From the NCBI GenBank assembly GCA_017456645.1, contig JAFTIZ010000015.1, forward strand, positions 1 to 58,252: 58,252 nt of DNA. The letters run 5' to 3'. Positions 39,978 to 48,772 of the stretch are shown piece by piece. A model generated the notes under the pieces. The model did no database searches. It was not told the DNA's origin and worked only from the letters and a program-made list of their open reading frames with translations. The position numbers and the translations under genes are program-made. The stretch's first letter is position 1. Each line of letters begins with the position of its first letter. This stretch comes from Oscillospiraceae bacterium. GTDB taxonomy: Bacteria > Bacillota > Clostridia > Oscillospirales > Oscillospiraceae.

Positions 39978-40839
39978 ATGTCAGTGCGTCTTTTAGAATT
40001 GTAACTGCGCCTTGATCGGGTCGACAGGCGAGGGAATAGATTGGCACTTTGCTGATTAGATCCAGCAGAATTGCGCTTAATTCATCCGCGAAATCCGGAT
40101 CCCATGCGCAGACTGTGGACTCTTTGTACAGCTGCCGGAAGGCGACGGTAGGGGAGAGCCTGCTCAATGTGTTCTCTGCGGCCTGAGATAGGACAACGAT
40201 AGCCCGGATGGGAACAGAGTCGTTGCAAAATATACCGGATGTGCCGGCGTAGGGGGAGCCGTGAGCCCGGTATTCCCCTTGGTGACATCGGATGACGGCT
40301 CGATCACCATTGAGGATGCTGGCGCTCTCCAGCCGCTGCCAGAGGTCAGCCTGCGTGGACTTTCCGGTGCCTGATGGTGCAGTGAAGAGGATGCCGGATC
40401 CGTTCCAATCGATGACAGAGGAATGTAGGATCAATGCCTTGTGTTGCAGGAACAGCCGCTCCGGAAAGAAAAAGGCCGCAAGCCGGAGCCGGGGGATAAG
40501 CGTATCCAATTTTTGAGGTTGGAGGCAAATGGAATAGTTTTGAGGATCGTCCTGCCGGTGGCGCAAAAGTACATACAGATCTTTAGAGGCTACATTCCAG
40601 AAATAATAGCGGTGCTCTTCGCCTTGCCAGCGGTAGATGGCATTTTGCGGATCCTCAAGAATCTTCGTTCCGCGGATCTGCCATTCACTTGCCAGTATTT
40701 CGATGGTATATATGGCATCTGGCTGTGCGTAGGGATTGTATTCTTTTTGAAAATTCGTCAGCTCAAATAGCGACTCCACAGCGAAGGGGCTATTGACACG
40801 AACCAGCAGATCGGCAATGGCAAAATCATAATGATACAT
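39976..40839 (-). CDS. HPr-kinase-like / PEPCK-fold protein
   Basis: A 287-residue protein with a P-loop, PSGTGKST, at residues 155-162, preceded by LILHSSVIDWNGSGILFTA as in HPr kinase C-terminal domains and followed by ILNGDRAVI, the acidic second motif. The N-terminal 130 residues differ from true HPr kinase, and no phosphotransfer genes are nearby. Homologues of this type recur with PqqD-like proteins in peptide-modification clusters; in lasso-peptide clusters some phosphorylate the C-terminal serine of the precursor. The peptide gene upstream here ends in serine. ATG 40839 (MYHYDF) is chosen; upstream in-frame ATGs at 40878 and 40851 lie in or beside a hairpin. Last gene of the operon. 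Confidence 0.75.
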   Translation of the reverse strand: MYHYDFAIADLLVRVNSPFAVESLFELTNFQKEYNPYAQPDAIYTIEILASEWQIRGTKILEDPQNAIYRWQGEEHRYYFWNVASKDLYVLLRHRQDDPQNYSICLQPQKLDTLIPRLRLAAFFFPERLFLQHKALILHSSVIDWNGSGILFTAPSGTGKSTQADLWQRLESASILNGDRAVIRCHQGEYRAHGSPYAGTSGIFCNDSVPIRAIVVLSQAAENTLSRLSPTVAFRQLYKESTVCAWDPDFADELSAILLDLISKVPIYSLACRPDQGAVTILKDALT

Positions 40840-40856
40840 ATTTTCACCCATGAAGG

Positions 40857-40889
40857 AATACGGCGCTATGCAGAGCATAACGCCGTATT
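40857..40889 (-). terminator. Strong hairpin between the peptide gene and the kinase gene
   Basis: A 15-bp stem (40857-40871 with 40875-40889, one mismatch) and a three-base loop, without a T-run. Such a hairpin behind a precursor gene commonly stabilises its mRNA and lowers downstream expression. Confidence 0.6.
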
Positions 40890-40896
40890 TTCAGCA

Positions 40897-41181
40897 TTAA
40901 GAAGTAAATAACGGGCTGGTGGAGGTATGGTAGCACAGAGTGTCCGCGTCCTCGTCTGCGTGATTGGTGCAGTTTACCGGCTCTGCGAACTGATTTGTGT
41001 TCGAGATCACAGTATAGTGGAAAAAGCTGTAAACCATTAATTCCTCCATCCAAGCTTCCTTTGATTTGTTTCTTGTCTTGATGGCGCAAGACGCAATGAA
41101 TTGGTTCAAAGTAAAATCCTCGACAGCGATCATGGGCTTGGCGTAAGCCTTGCGAGGTTTCTTGATGCTCTCTTTGCTCAT
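40897..41181 (-). CDS. 94-residue candidate modified-peptide precursor
   Basis: A small protein encoded between the giant secreted protein and the kinase. Residues 1-31 form a basic, conserved-looking N-terminal segment, KAYAKPMIAVEDFTLNQFIA, of the YxKPxxxxExFxLxQF type seen at the front of many small clostridial peptides. Behind it the chain has three cysteines (32, 71, 83), many Thr, Asn and His, and ends SPLFTS. There is no signal peptide or membrane helix. Together with the radical SAM and PqqD-like genes of the same operon this suggests a leader-plus-core precursor, but it could also be a small structural protein. ATG 41181 is nine bases after AAAGG; ATG 41190 is too close to it. Confidence 0.65.
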   Translation of the reverse strand: MSKESIKKPRKAYAKPMIAVEDFTLNQFIASCAIKTRNKSKEAWMEELMVYSFFHYTVISNTNQFAEPVNCTNHADEDADTLCYHTSTSPLFTS

Positions 41182-41270
41182 GTGAATCATCCTTTCCCTT
41201 TTGATTTCAGTCAAATATATTTGGTTGGTAGGGCAGGGGGCAATGTCTGCCCCCCCGCCGCGAATGGTCA

Positions 41271-44200
41271 TTAGCTGAGTGTAATTGACGAATGCTTGAC
41301 TGTCGTCAGGGATACGAATTCGTTGGTTGCATGGGTGGAGTTGCTGATAATGATGATGTCGTAGGCGCTGCCCACGGAGCTGTAGCTGCCCAGATAGTCG
41401 GTCAGATCGTAGTACATATCTGTGGCGCTGGACAAGGTGATGGTGGCAACGGGTTCGTAGGTGCCCTTGCCGCTGGTGCGGGCGTAGACTGTAATGGACT
41501 TGGCAGTGCCGTCGGCACTGACGGCCTTGGCACCAAGCTGAAGTGTCCAATCGGCACTATTAACCTTGTAGCTGAAGGAAATGCCGAAGTTGGTGGGCAG
41601 ATACATCTCGTTGTTGGGGCCATACATGTAGATGCTGTCCACGTCGGCGGCGGTCAGGATTTCATCGCCATCCATGTCCTCAATGATGGAGGCGTTCTTC
41701 AGAGCCTGCTCAACAATACTCTGTTTGCCCAGGCCGGAGAAAACATAACTGTTGTTGGCATCTCCGGTGCGGCCAGCCAGATGAACGATTTCCTTCTCAC
41801 CGTAGAGCACACGCAACTCATCAACAGTGGTGTTTTGCTCGGCGGTCAGGGGATAGTCGGCATTGCTGCCCAGCGGGTTATAGATCCGGATGGCGTCAAT
41901 GGAAACGGTCTTACGCTGGGGGGCAGTGTTAAGCGCCTGGATGTATACGGTGTATTGACGATAGCTGCTCAGTCGTACACTGACCACGGGAACCTGATAC
42001 AAATCGCCATTGTTGTAATAGGTATCAACAAAGACCAGATCTGCAGGAGTGGCACCGGAGAAGGTGGTCATGTAATTGATGTACTCATCCTTATGGGAAT
42101 CGGTAAAGACATACACAGCGAAGCCGGCAGATGCGGCATTGGTCTGGGAGATCAGATCAAAGCCGGTGCCGGTGAAGGTGAAGTAAGCATAATCACCGTC
42201 GACGATCACGGCTTCACCTTTATCATTTTCCTCGGCATAGGTGCAATTGAGGGTGGTGGCGGAGCCGGCACTCTGGGCATAGGCATTGTAGCCATCACGG
42301 TGAATATAGGCTTCATCATAGCCGTAGTTCAGGCTCTGGTCATTGCTCTGGGTCAGAGTGGGGTTGGTGCTGGGGGCGTTGCCGGAGAAGATGATCTTGT
42401 TAGCGGCGTCATTGCTGCCGGTGGCGTTGAAGTTATCTTCATAGTACACGGCGTTGGCAGGCATGACCTTGATGGTGCCGGTGAGGGTAGTACCGGTTTC
42501 GGGATCGCCTGCAACAAAGGTCTTGCCGTTGGCAGTGATCTGCACGGTGTAGGTGTAGGTCTCCACCTTGCTCATAAAGGCTACGGGCTGGAAGGTAACG
42601 GCGTAGCTTGCGCCATAGGCGGTAACGGCCTTATTCAGCGTAGCGGTGATGGTGGTCTGGACATTGCCATTTCCGGTAAGGGTTTTCAAAATAGCGCTTT
42701 CACCGGAAACAGAGGTATTGTCGAAGCAGCCGCCTTGGAACAGACCGTCGCCGTTGGTGTTGGTAATTGCCAAATTGGAACTGAGGCCGAAGTCAAAGAC
42801 GTAGACCTTATTGGTGGCCGCGAAGGTGTACACGGTAATGGTGCCGGTAACGATCTCGCTATTACTCAAACGGCCGGTGTATTTAACGGTATATGCCTTG
42901 TTGGCTTCCGCACCGGTGGCTGTAATGGAAGAGCCGTTATAGCTGACGGTCAAACCGTCGGATACGTTGGACACACCGGTGAAGGTGAAGGTGCTGCCGT
43001 TGTACAGGGGAGTATAAGCGGTAGCCTTGCCGGCCTCCACATAGATGACCTTGTCCATGGTGTTGGACTTGACGGTGTTGGTGAAAGTAGCGGTCTGAGT
43101 GCCGTTGGTGGTGATGGTACCGGTGGCGTTGCTGGAGGAGGTCAGGGTCCAGGGATCATCTTCGGATACGACTTCAACCACGCGATAGGTTGCGCCGGCG
43201 GGAATGCCGGAGATGGTAGCGGTCTGACCGCCCTTGATGGTAATGGTGCCATCGTTGGATGTGATGGGTGTACCACCGTCGACACTGTATACCAGCTTGC
43301 TGTACAGCTGTTCGGTGAAATTGGACTTGCTGCCGTCCAGATCCAGATAGACCTGGAAGACGAATTGTGTATCTGCCAGGGCGGAGTCATTGAATATCTT
43401 GCTGATTTGCAGTGAACCAAGCTCCATGGTGTTGGTGAATGTAACAGCATAGCTGTAAGCGGTATTGTCGTCGGCACTGCCCATGGTAAAGGTGGCGGTC
43501 GAACCGGTACCGGTTCCGTTGGTTATGGGCTGATAACCGTTTTTGGCATCGTATACTGCCCATTTTGTTCCGCTGTACTGGAAAATGCTGTTGGTGCTTT
43601 CCTCAATAGTGAAGGCGGTGCCGGGGATGAACGCGTGTTCACCGGCAGAGGTAAAGAAACTGTGTGCGTAGGTGTAGTTGGTGATGCCGGTGATCGTTGC
43701 AGTGTATTTTCTGCCGCTGGTGGAGCCTTTGGGGGTCATAACAGTAGCCATACCGGTATTCTTCTCGGTCAGAGTGAAGTTCTGGAAGGCCACACTGGTG
43801 GTGGAGCTGGGGCTGGTGGCGGACAGAATAAAATTGTAATCGGATACGCCGCTGATCTCATCCAAAAGACCGGCGTTGATATCGGCGCTATTGAGTTCCT
43901 TGCTCAGAGTAAGACCGGAGGGGACGGGAACCATGGTGAACTCCATGGAGAAGTTGGATTCAACCATGCCTCGCTCCACATAGAAAACGGTCATGGTGTG
44001 AATAGCACTGTAATCAAAGTCGCTCAGACCAAGGCTCTCAAAACTCTTAACGCTCTCAGCGGATGCCACGGCAGCACGTTCTTCGGTGGCAACGCCATTG
44101 GTGTAGTTATACAGATAGCTGTAGCTCTTGCCTGCGTAAGCACTGGCGGAATAGGAATCGCCGGAAGTCAGCGCGCCGGTGCTGCTGATGGTATAGGCGT

Positions 44201-47200
44201 CATTGACAGTTGCGGTCTTCTCAGCGAAGTTGATACGACCGCTGGCCTTGGCGTGGGCACCGCCCATGTCCAGAACCAGAACGCCGTCAATGAAGACCCA
44301 TACGTCATCGTCACCGGTGAAGTCAAAGGCCACGGGTTGGCCGTTTGCCAGAAGGCCGTCCTCACTCACGGTGAAGTCGATACTGAACTTGACACCGAAG
44401 CCGTTGTTGACTTCGTTATCTTGGTCATCAGGCTCGTTGAGGGGATAGAAGCCGTAATCGGAGCTGCTGGAATTGCCGTCATTCACACTGTCGAGAATGT
44501 GCGTATCGCTGGCGTAAAGCTGATTGTTGGTGTAATCGTAGTAGACTGCGTAATCGCTGGCGGAGTCGTAGGAATAGGTCGTAACACGGTTTTCGGCATC
44601 ATAGGTCATTTTGAAGGGGAATTTCAAATTCTCGTAATATGCCATAACCGGGTACTGACCACCCTGGTTGGTCCAGCTGTCGGCAGCTTCCTTATTAAAA
44701 TAGAGGAGCGTGCTGCCGGTGGCGGGGTCCACCAGATTTCCATCTACCAGACGATTGCCTACCAGACCCTGAACAGCGGCATCGGTGTTGATGGTGCCAT
44801 TGCCGTCATTGGCGGCCATCGCGGTGTTGATAGCAGAATGCCATTTTCCAAGGGCATAAGTGGTTTCACTGCCGACGATGCGGCTGTAACGGGATGCGAT
44901 ATAGTTCAGAGGACCGAAGTACATGGGGTAGGTGTAGTGCCCGTAGTAGGCCTGCTGGGAGATCAGGTCATTTAAGTAGGAGTAGGGGGAATCGCCGTTG
45001 GAGTTCCAGATGCCCTGGTTGTTGGTGTAGTAGCCTTTAACCTGATTGTTGCCAACACGCTCGTCGTTCAGGTAGTCAACGATATCCACATCAGCATAGA
45101 AGGTGCTGTCAGCAGATAGCGTCTTCTCATCCATCCGGTCGTACTGCTCGGGAATGGCCAGCTTTTCGATGGAAACAGAGCCGGTACCGGTGGAGGGATC
45201 GTAGGTGATGGTGACGTTGCTGGGCAGAGTCAGATCCAGCACATAGTTCTCAGCGGGCCACAGCCAATCGCCGTTCTTGGTGACCTTAAATTCATAGGAG
45301 CCGGCGGGGACGGTGCTGTAAACGATGGTATAGGTGCCGTCGGCATTCTTGGTCATTTGGTTGTTGGTATCGGTGGTGCTCCAGCTGCTGCCGGTCAGAC
45401 CTTCGGAGCCGGCGATGATATAGCTGTCTTCCACGCCCTCCGCGGTAATGGTGATGTTGCCGGTGATCTGGGCAGCGGGAATGGTGAGCTTACCGGTGGC
45501 GCTGTCATAGGTGTAGCTGGAGGTGCTCAGGGTGCTGGAGCCACGCTTGACAGTGATGGTTTCAGGCAGCTGGTAGCCGTTTGCAGGGGTCAGGGTCGCG
45601 GTATAGTCCGCTGCGTTGGAGGCAGTAGAAGCACCGTTGCTGGTGACGTTGGTGCCGTTAAAGGTCACAGTGCGGGATACGACGCCGGTGGCGGAGATCA
45701 CGATATCTCCGGTGATGGCACTGCCGCTGATGACCACCTTGCCGGTGCTTCTGTCATAGGTGTAGCCGGAGGTGACGGTGGTGCCGTTGATGGTGACCGT
45801 AACGGAGGCAGGAAGTTCATAGCCGCTCTTTTTGGTCAGAGTTGCGGTATAGTCGGATCCTGCTGTGGCGGTGGAGTTACCGCTGATGGTTACGTTGGTT
45901 CCGTTGAGCGTGACCTTGACGCTGGCAGTGGAGGTAGTTATGGTTACCGTGTGATTGGAAAGGTTCAAGGTAACCGTTACGTTGCTCATGGCACTGATGG
46001 TAAAGCTCTTATTGCCGGAGCTGGGCCACTGACCGGCATCGTAGCTGCCGTTTTTGATACATTTAAGCTCATAGGTACCGGCAGGTACGTTGGTGTAAGT
46101 GATGGAGTAGGTGCCGTCGCTGTTTTTGGTCATCACATTGTCCAGATCGGTAGTGTCCCAATTGGAGCCTGCGATGCCGGATTCGCCGACGACCATATAA
46201 TAGTCTTCCTCACCCACGGCGGTGATGGTGATATTGCCGGTGATGGCACTGCCGGTGATGGTGACGACACCGGTAGAGCTGTCATAGCTGTAGTAGCTGG
46301 TGGAGAGGGTGGTGCTGCCGCGCTTGACGGTGATGGACGCGGGCAGGTGGTAGCCGCTGGCGGCGGTCAGCGTGGCGGTATAGGCAACACCGTTATAGGC
46401 CTTGGAGTCGCCGCTGCCGGTAACATTGGTGCAGGAGAAGGTGACGGTATAGCTGGCCACCAGTTCCTCATACTCTACGCTAATGGACCCGGTGCTGGGG
46501 TTAAAGGTGATGGTGACATCGCTCTTGACGGACAGGGTGAACTCGTAATTGCCGTCTGTGCCGCTGCCGCCCCAGCTGTTGGCCCAGCTGCCATCGGTGA
46601 CCTTGAAGCTGTGATTGCCGGCGGGAACGTTGGAGAAGGTGATGGAGTAGGTTCCGTCAGAATTGAGGGTCATGGGGTTCTGGGTGGGATCCCATGCGGT
46701 GTTGCACAGGTCGGCGGTACCGGCGACGGTGTAGATCTTCACACCGGCGGCGGTGATGGTCAGCGCACCGGTGGTGGCGCTGGCGGCGATGGTCAGCGCA
46801 CCGGTGGAGCTGTTATAGGTATAGTCGGTGCCGCTGGTCAAAGTGGTGGAGCCCCGCTTGACCGTAATGGATGCGGGAAGGGAATAGCCGGAGGCACCAG
46901 CCAGAGTAGCGGAATAGCTGCTGCCGTGAGAGACAGTGGTTGCACCGCTGGACTTGGTCACGTTGGTCAAAGAGTAGGTGACGGCGTAGGTGTTCAGGGT
47001 GCCACTGGCGGTGATGGTGATATTGCCGGTGATATAGGTTCCGGTGATGGTAACAGTACCGCTGCTGTAGGTATAATGTGTGCCCTTTGTCAGGGTGGTG
47101 GTGCCGCACTTGACGGTGATGGAACTGGGCAGGGTGTATCCGGTGTTCGCCGTGAATTTGGCGGTATAGTTGGTGCCGTAGGTGGCGGTGGAGTTACCGC

Positions 47201-48455
47201 TGGATTTGGTTAGATTGGTCAAACTGAAGGTGACATTGTAGCTGTTGGCAGTCGCGTTGGCAGTGATGGTAATATTGCCGGTGACATAGGCGGCGTAAAT
47301 GGTCAGCGCGCCGGTGGAGCTGTTGTAGGAATAGCCGGTGCCGCTTTTCAGGGTAGTAGAGCCTGCCTTGACGGTAATGGAGGAAGGCAGAGAATAGCCG
47401 GTATCTGCACTCAGAGTGGTGGTATACTGTGTGCTTTCGGTCACAGTAGAGGCACCGGTCATGCTGACCCCGGTACCGCTGAGAGTGACGGAGTATGTGC
47501 TGGCGGGGATCTCTTCGCCGGCGGCGGTAATGGTGATGGCACCGGTGACGGAAGCGGCCTTGATGGTGATGCTACCGGTGGAACTGCTGTAGGTATAGTT
47601 GCTGGTGCTCAGGGTGGAGTTGCCGACCTTGACGGTAATGGAGGTGGGCAGCGTATAGCCGGAGGAAGCAGCCAGCTTTGCTGTATAGGAAGTGCCATGG
47701 GTGGCGGTGGCATTACCACTGGACTTGGTCACATTGGTCAGGGAGAAAGTGACATTATAGGTCTTGGCGACACCGGAGCCGGAAATGGTAATGTCTCCAG
47801 TGACAGAGGTGCCATAAATCGTCAGCGCACCGGTGGAACTGCTGTAGGTATAATCGGTGCCGCTGGTCAATGTGGTGGAGCCCACCTTGACGGTGATGGA
47901 GGAGGGCAGGGTGTAGCCGGTGGAGGCGGTCAGAGTGGCAGAATATGCGCTGCCGGAGGTGGCTGTGGTACTGCCGTTTGAGGTGATGTTGGTCAAACCG
48001 CTGAAGCTGACGCTGTGGGTCTGGGTGGACCAGGAGCCGTTACAATATTCGTTGGAGGTCCAACCAGTGATGGTGTAACAGTTGTTAGAACCAATGGTCA
48101 AATCGTAGGTTCTGTTCCAGCAGTTCCAGTCGTCAGATGTGGAACTCGGGTCTTTGCGAAGGAAGATGATGTTGTTAACGGTTGTAGGGACGGTAAACTC
48201 ATAGATGCCGTCGCTGTTAGAATCGGTGCCTTTATACCAAGAGCCGCTACCGTTGTCAGGCCACGCCCAGGCAGAGAACCATGCGTTAGCCTGGTTCCAC
48301 ATACTGGAACCGCCGGTGTTCAGGTAGATGATTCTGTCCGTAGCGGCAGCGTGGGTGTTGACATCCATGTAGTTGCCCACGGGTGCGGCACTCAGCAGCA
48401 ACGCGAGGGCAAGTAGGATACTCAGCACTTTTTTCCATGTTCTTGTTGTGTTCAT
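41271..48455 (-). CDS. Giant secreted modular beta-repeat protein with fibro-slime, starch-binding-like and Cna-B-like domains
   Basis: A 2394-residue Ser/Thr/Gly/Asn-rich exported protein. A signal peptide (1-37) is followed by a carbohydrate-binding-like module (about 40-145). Five beta-repeats of about 80 residues follow (147-571), each with GY(T/S)LPxSITVK and a final TGxITI. A starch-binding (X25-like) module (574-663), repeat 6 (668-748), a second X25-like module (751-845), repeats 7 and 8 (847-1007) and a third X25-like module (1010-1097) come next. Further on are a fibro-slime region with FTGDDDVWVFIDGVLVLDMGG (about 1370-1400), a Cna-B/SpaA-like domain and further beta-rich parts. 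No LPxTG or C-terminal helix is seen, so surface attachment is unclear. AAAGGGG precedes ATG 48455. Confidence 0.85.
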   Translation of the reverse strand: MNTTRTWKKVLSILLALALLLSAAPVGNYMDVNTHAAATDRIIYLNTGGSSMWNQANAWFSAWAWPDNGSGSWYKGTDSNSDGIYEFTVPTTVNNIIFLRKDPSSTSDDWNCWNRTYDLTIGSNNCYTITGWTSNEYCNGSWSTQTHSVSFSGLTNITSNGSTTATSGSAYSATLTASTGYTLPSSITVKVGSTTLTSGTDYTYSSSTGALTIYGTSVTGDITISGSGVAKTYNVTFSLTNVTKSSGNATATHGTSYTAKLAASSGYTLPTSITVKVGNSTLSTSNYTYSSSTGSITIKAASVTGAITITAAGEEIPASTYSVTLSGTGVSMTGASTVTESTQYTTTLSADTGYSLPSSITVKAGSTTLKSGTGYSYNSSTGALTIYAAYVTGNITITANATANSYNVTFSLTNLTKSSGNSTATYGTNYTAKFTANTGYTLPSSITVKCGTTTLTKGTHYTYSSGTVTITGTYITGNITITASGTLNTYAVTYSLTNVTKSSGATTVSHGSSYSATLAGASGYSLPASITVKRGSTTLTSGTDYTYNSSTGALTIAASATTGALTITAAGVKIYTVAGTADLCNTAWDPTQNPMTLNSDGTYSITFSNVPAGNHSFKVTDGSWANSWGGSGTDGNYEFTLSVKSDVTITFNPSTGSISVEYEELVASYTVTFSCTNVTGSGDSKAYNGVAYTATLTAASGYHLPASITVKRGSTTLSTSYYSYDSSTGVVTITGSAITGNITITAVGEEDYYMVVGESGIAGSNWDTTDLDNVMTKNSDGTYSITYTNVPAGTYELKCIKNGSYDAGQWPSSGNKSFTISAMSNVTVTLNLSNHTVTITTSTASVKVTLNGTNVTISGNSTATAGSDYTATLTKKSGYELPASVTVTINGTTVTSGYTYDRSTGKVVISGSAITGDIVISATGVVSRTVTFNGTNVTSNGASTASNAADYTATLTPANGYQLPETITVKRGSSTLSTSSYTYDSATGKLTIPAAQITGNITITAEGVEDSYIIAGSEGLTGSSWSTTDTNNQMTKNADGTYTIVYSTVPAGSYEFKVTKNGDWLWPAENYVLDLTLPSNVTITYDPSTGTGSVSIEKLAIPEQYDRMDEKTLSADSTFYADVDIVDYLNDERVGNNQVKGYYTNNQGIWNSNGDSPYSYLNDLISQQAYYGHYTYPMYFGPLNYIASRYSRIVGSETTYALGKWHSAINTAMAANDGNGTINTDAAVQGLVGNRLVDGNLVDPATGSTLLYFNKEAADSWTNQGGQYPVMAYYENLKFPFKMTYDAENRVTTYSYDSASDYAVYYDYTNNQLYASDTHILDSVNDGNSSSSDYGFYPLNEPDDQDNEVNNGFGVKFSIDFTVSEDGLLANGQPVAFDFTGDDDVWVFIDGVLVLDMGGAHAKASGRINFAEKTATVNDAYTISSTGALTSGDSYSASAYAGKSYSYLYNYTNGVATEERAAVASAESVKSFESLGLSDFDYSAIHTMTVFYVERGMVESNFSMEFTMVPVPSGLTLSKELNSADINAGLLDEISGVSDYNFILSATSPSSTTSVAFQNFTLTEKNTGMATVMTPKGSTSGRKYTATITGITNYTYAHSFFTSAGEHAFIPGTAFTIEESTNSIFQYSGTKWAVYDAKNGYQPITNGTGTGSTATFTMGSADDNTAYSYAVTFTNTMELGSLQISKIFNDSALADTQFVFQVYLDLDGSKSNFTEQLYSKLVYSVDGGTPITSNDGTITIKGGQTATISGIPAGATYRVVEVVSEDDPWTLTSSSNATGTITTNGTQTATFTNTVKSNTMDKVIYVEAGKATAYTPLYNGSTFTFTGVSNVSDGLTVSYNGSSITATGAEANKAYTVKYTGRLSNSEIVTGTITVYTFAATNKVYVFDFGLSSNLAITNTNGDGLFQGGCFDNTSVSGESAILKTLTGNGNVQTTITATLNKAVTAYGASYAVTFQPVAFMSKVETYTYTVQITANGKTFVAGDPETGTTLTGTIKVMPANAVYYEDNFNATGSNDAANKIIFSGNAPSTNPTLTQSNDQSLNYGYDEAYIHRDGYNAYAQSAGSATTLNCTYAEENDKGEAVIVDGDYAYFTFTGTGFDLISQTNAASAGFAVYVFTDSHKDEYINYMTTFSGATPADLVFVDTYYNNGDLYQVPVVSVRLSSYRQYTVYIQALNTAPQRKTVSIDAIRIYNPLGSNADYPLTAEQNTTVDELRVLYGEKEIVHLAGRTGDANNSYVFSGLGKQSIVEQALKNASIIEDMDGDEILTAADVDSIYMYGPNNEMYLPTNFGISFSYKVNSADWTLQLGAKAVSADGTAKSITVYARTSGKGTYEPVATITLSSATDMYYDLTDYLGSYSSVGSAYDIIIISNSTHATNEFVSLTTVKHSSITLS

Positions 48456-48502
48456 ATGCGTTTTCCCCTTTCATTTTCTCGAAAAAAGTACAAGGCATTG
48501 GA

Positions 48503-48769
48503 TCATTCTGAAAGTATTTTGCAATGCCTAAGGATATTTAGAAAGTCTTTTACATCCGCCTGAGCGGTCAGGCGGTCGGTTTCGTATTCTTCCAGCAGGG
48601 CATCCACCAGATGCTCCTCGGTGGTCTCAGACAACAGCTGCTGCCACAAAAACGCGCCCTGTTCATTTACTGTGATCATGCCGTTGAATTCCAAAGCGGT
48701 TTTGCCCGTGGGAATGATCACATAGTCATCGGCGATCTGCCGCAGGAGGTATGGTTTATCGATAATCAT
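48503..48769 (-). CDS. PqqD-like peptide-recognition protein
   Basis: An 88-residue protein with the PqqD/RRE pattern: an N-terminal beta region (YLLRQIADDYVIIPTG), then LNEXGAxLWxxL-like (VNEQGAFLWQQLLSE) and a helical end (DVKDFLNILRHCKILSE). Proteins of this winged-helix fold bind the leader peptide of precursor peptides and present it to a radical SAM enzyme. It lies three bases after the radical SAM gene, so the pair is co-translated. The giant-protein gene follows after 47 bases. Confidence 0.85.
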   Translation of the reverse strand: MIIDKPYLLRQIADDYVIIPTGKTALEFNGMITVNEQGAFLWQQLLSETTEEHLVDALLEEYETDRLTAQADVKDFLNILRHCKILSE

Positions 48770-48772
48770 GGT

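Noticed and set aside
41292-47213. Very long plus-strand open frames (707, 446 and 618 codons) opposite the giant protein gene
   Set aside because: They are antisense shadows of a repetitive, codon-biased gene; the products are monotonous Gly/Val/Ile-rich without domains, and the minus-strand frame has a signal peptide, modules and a ribosome-binding site.
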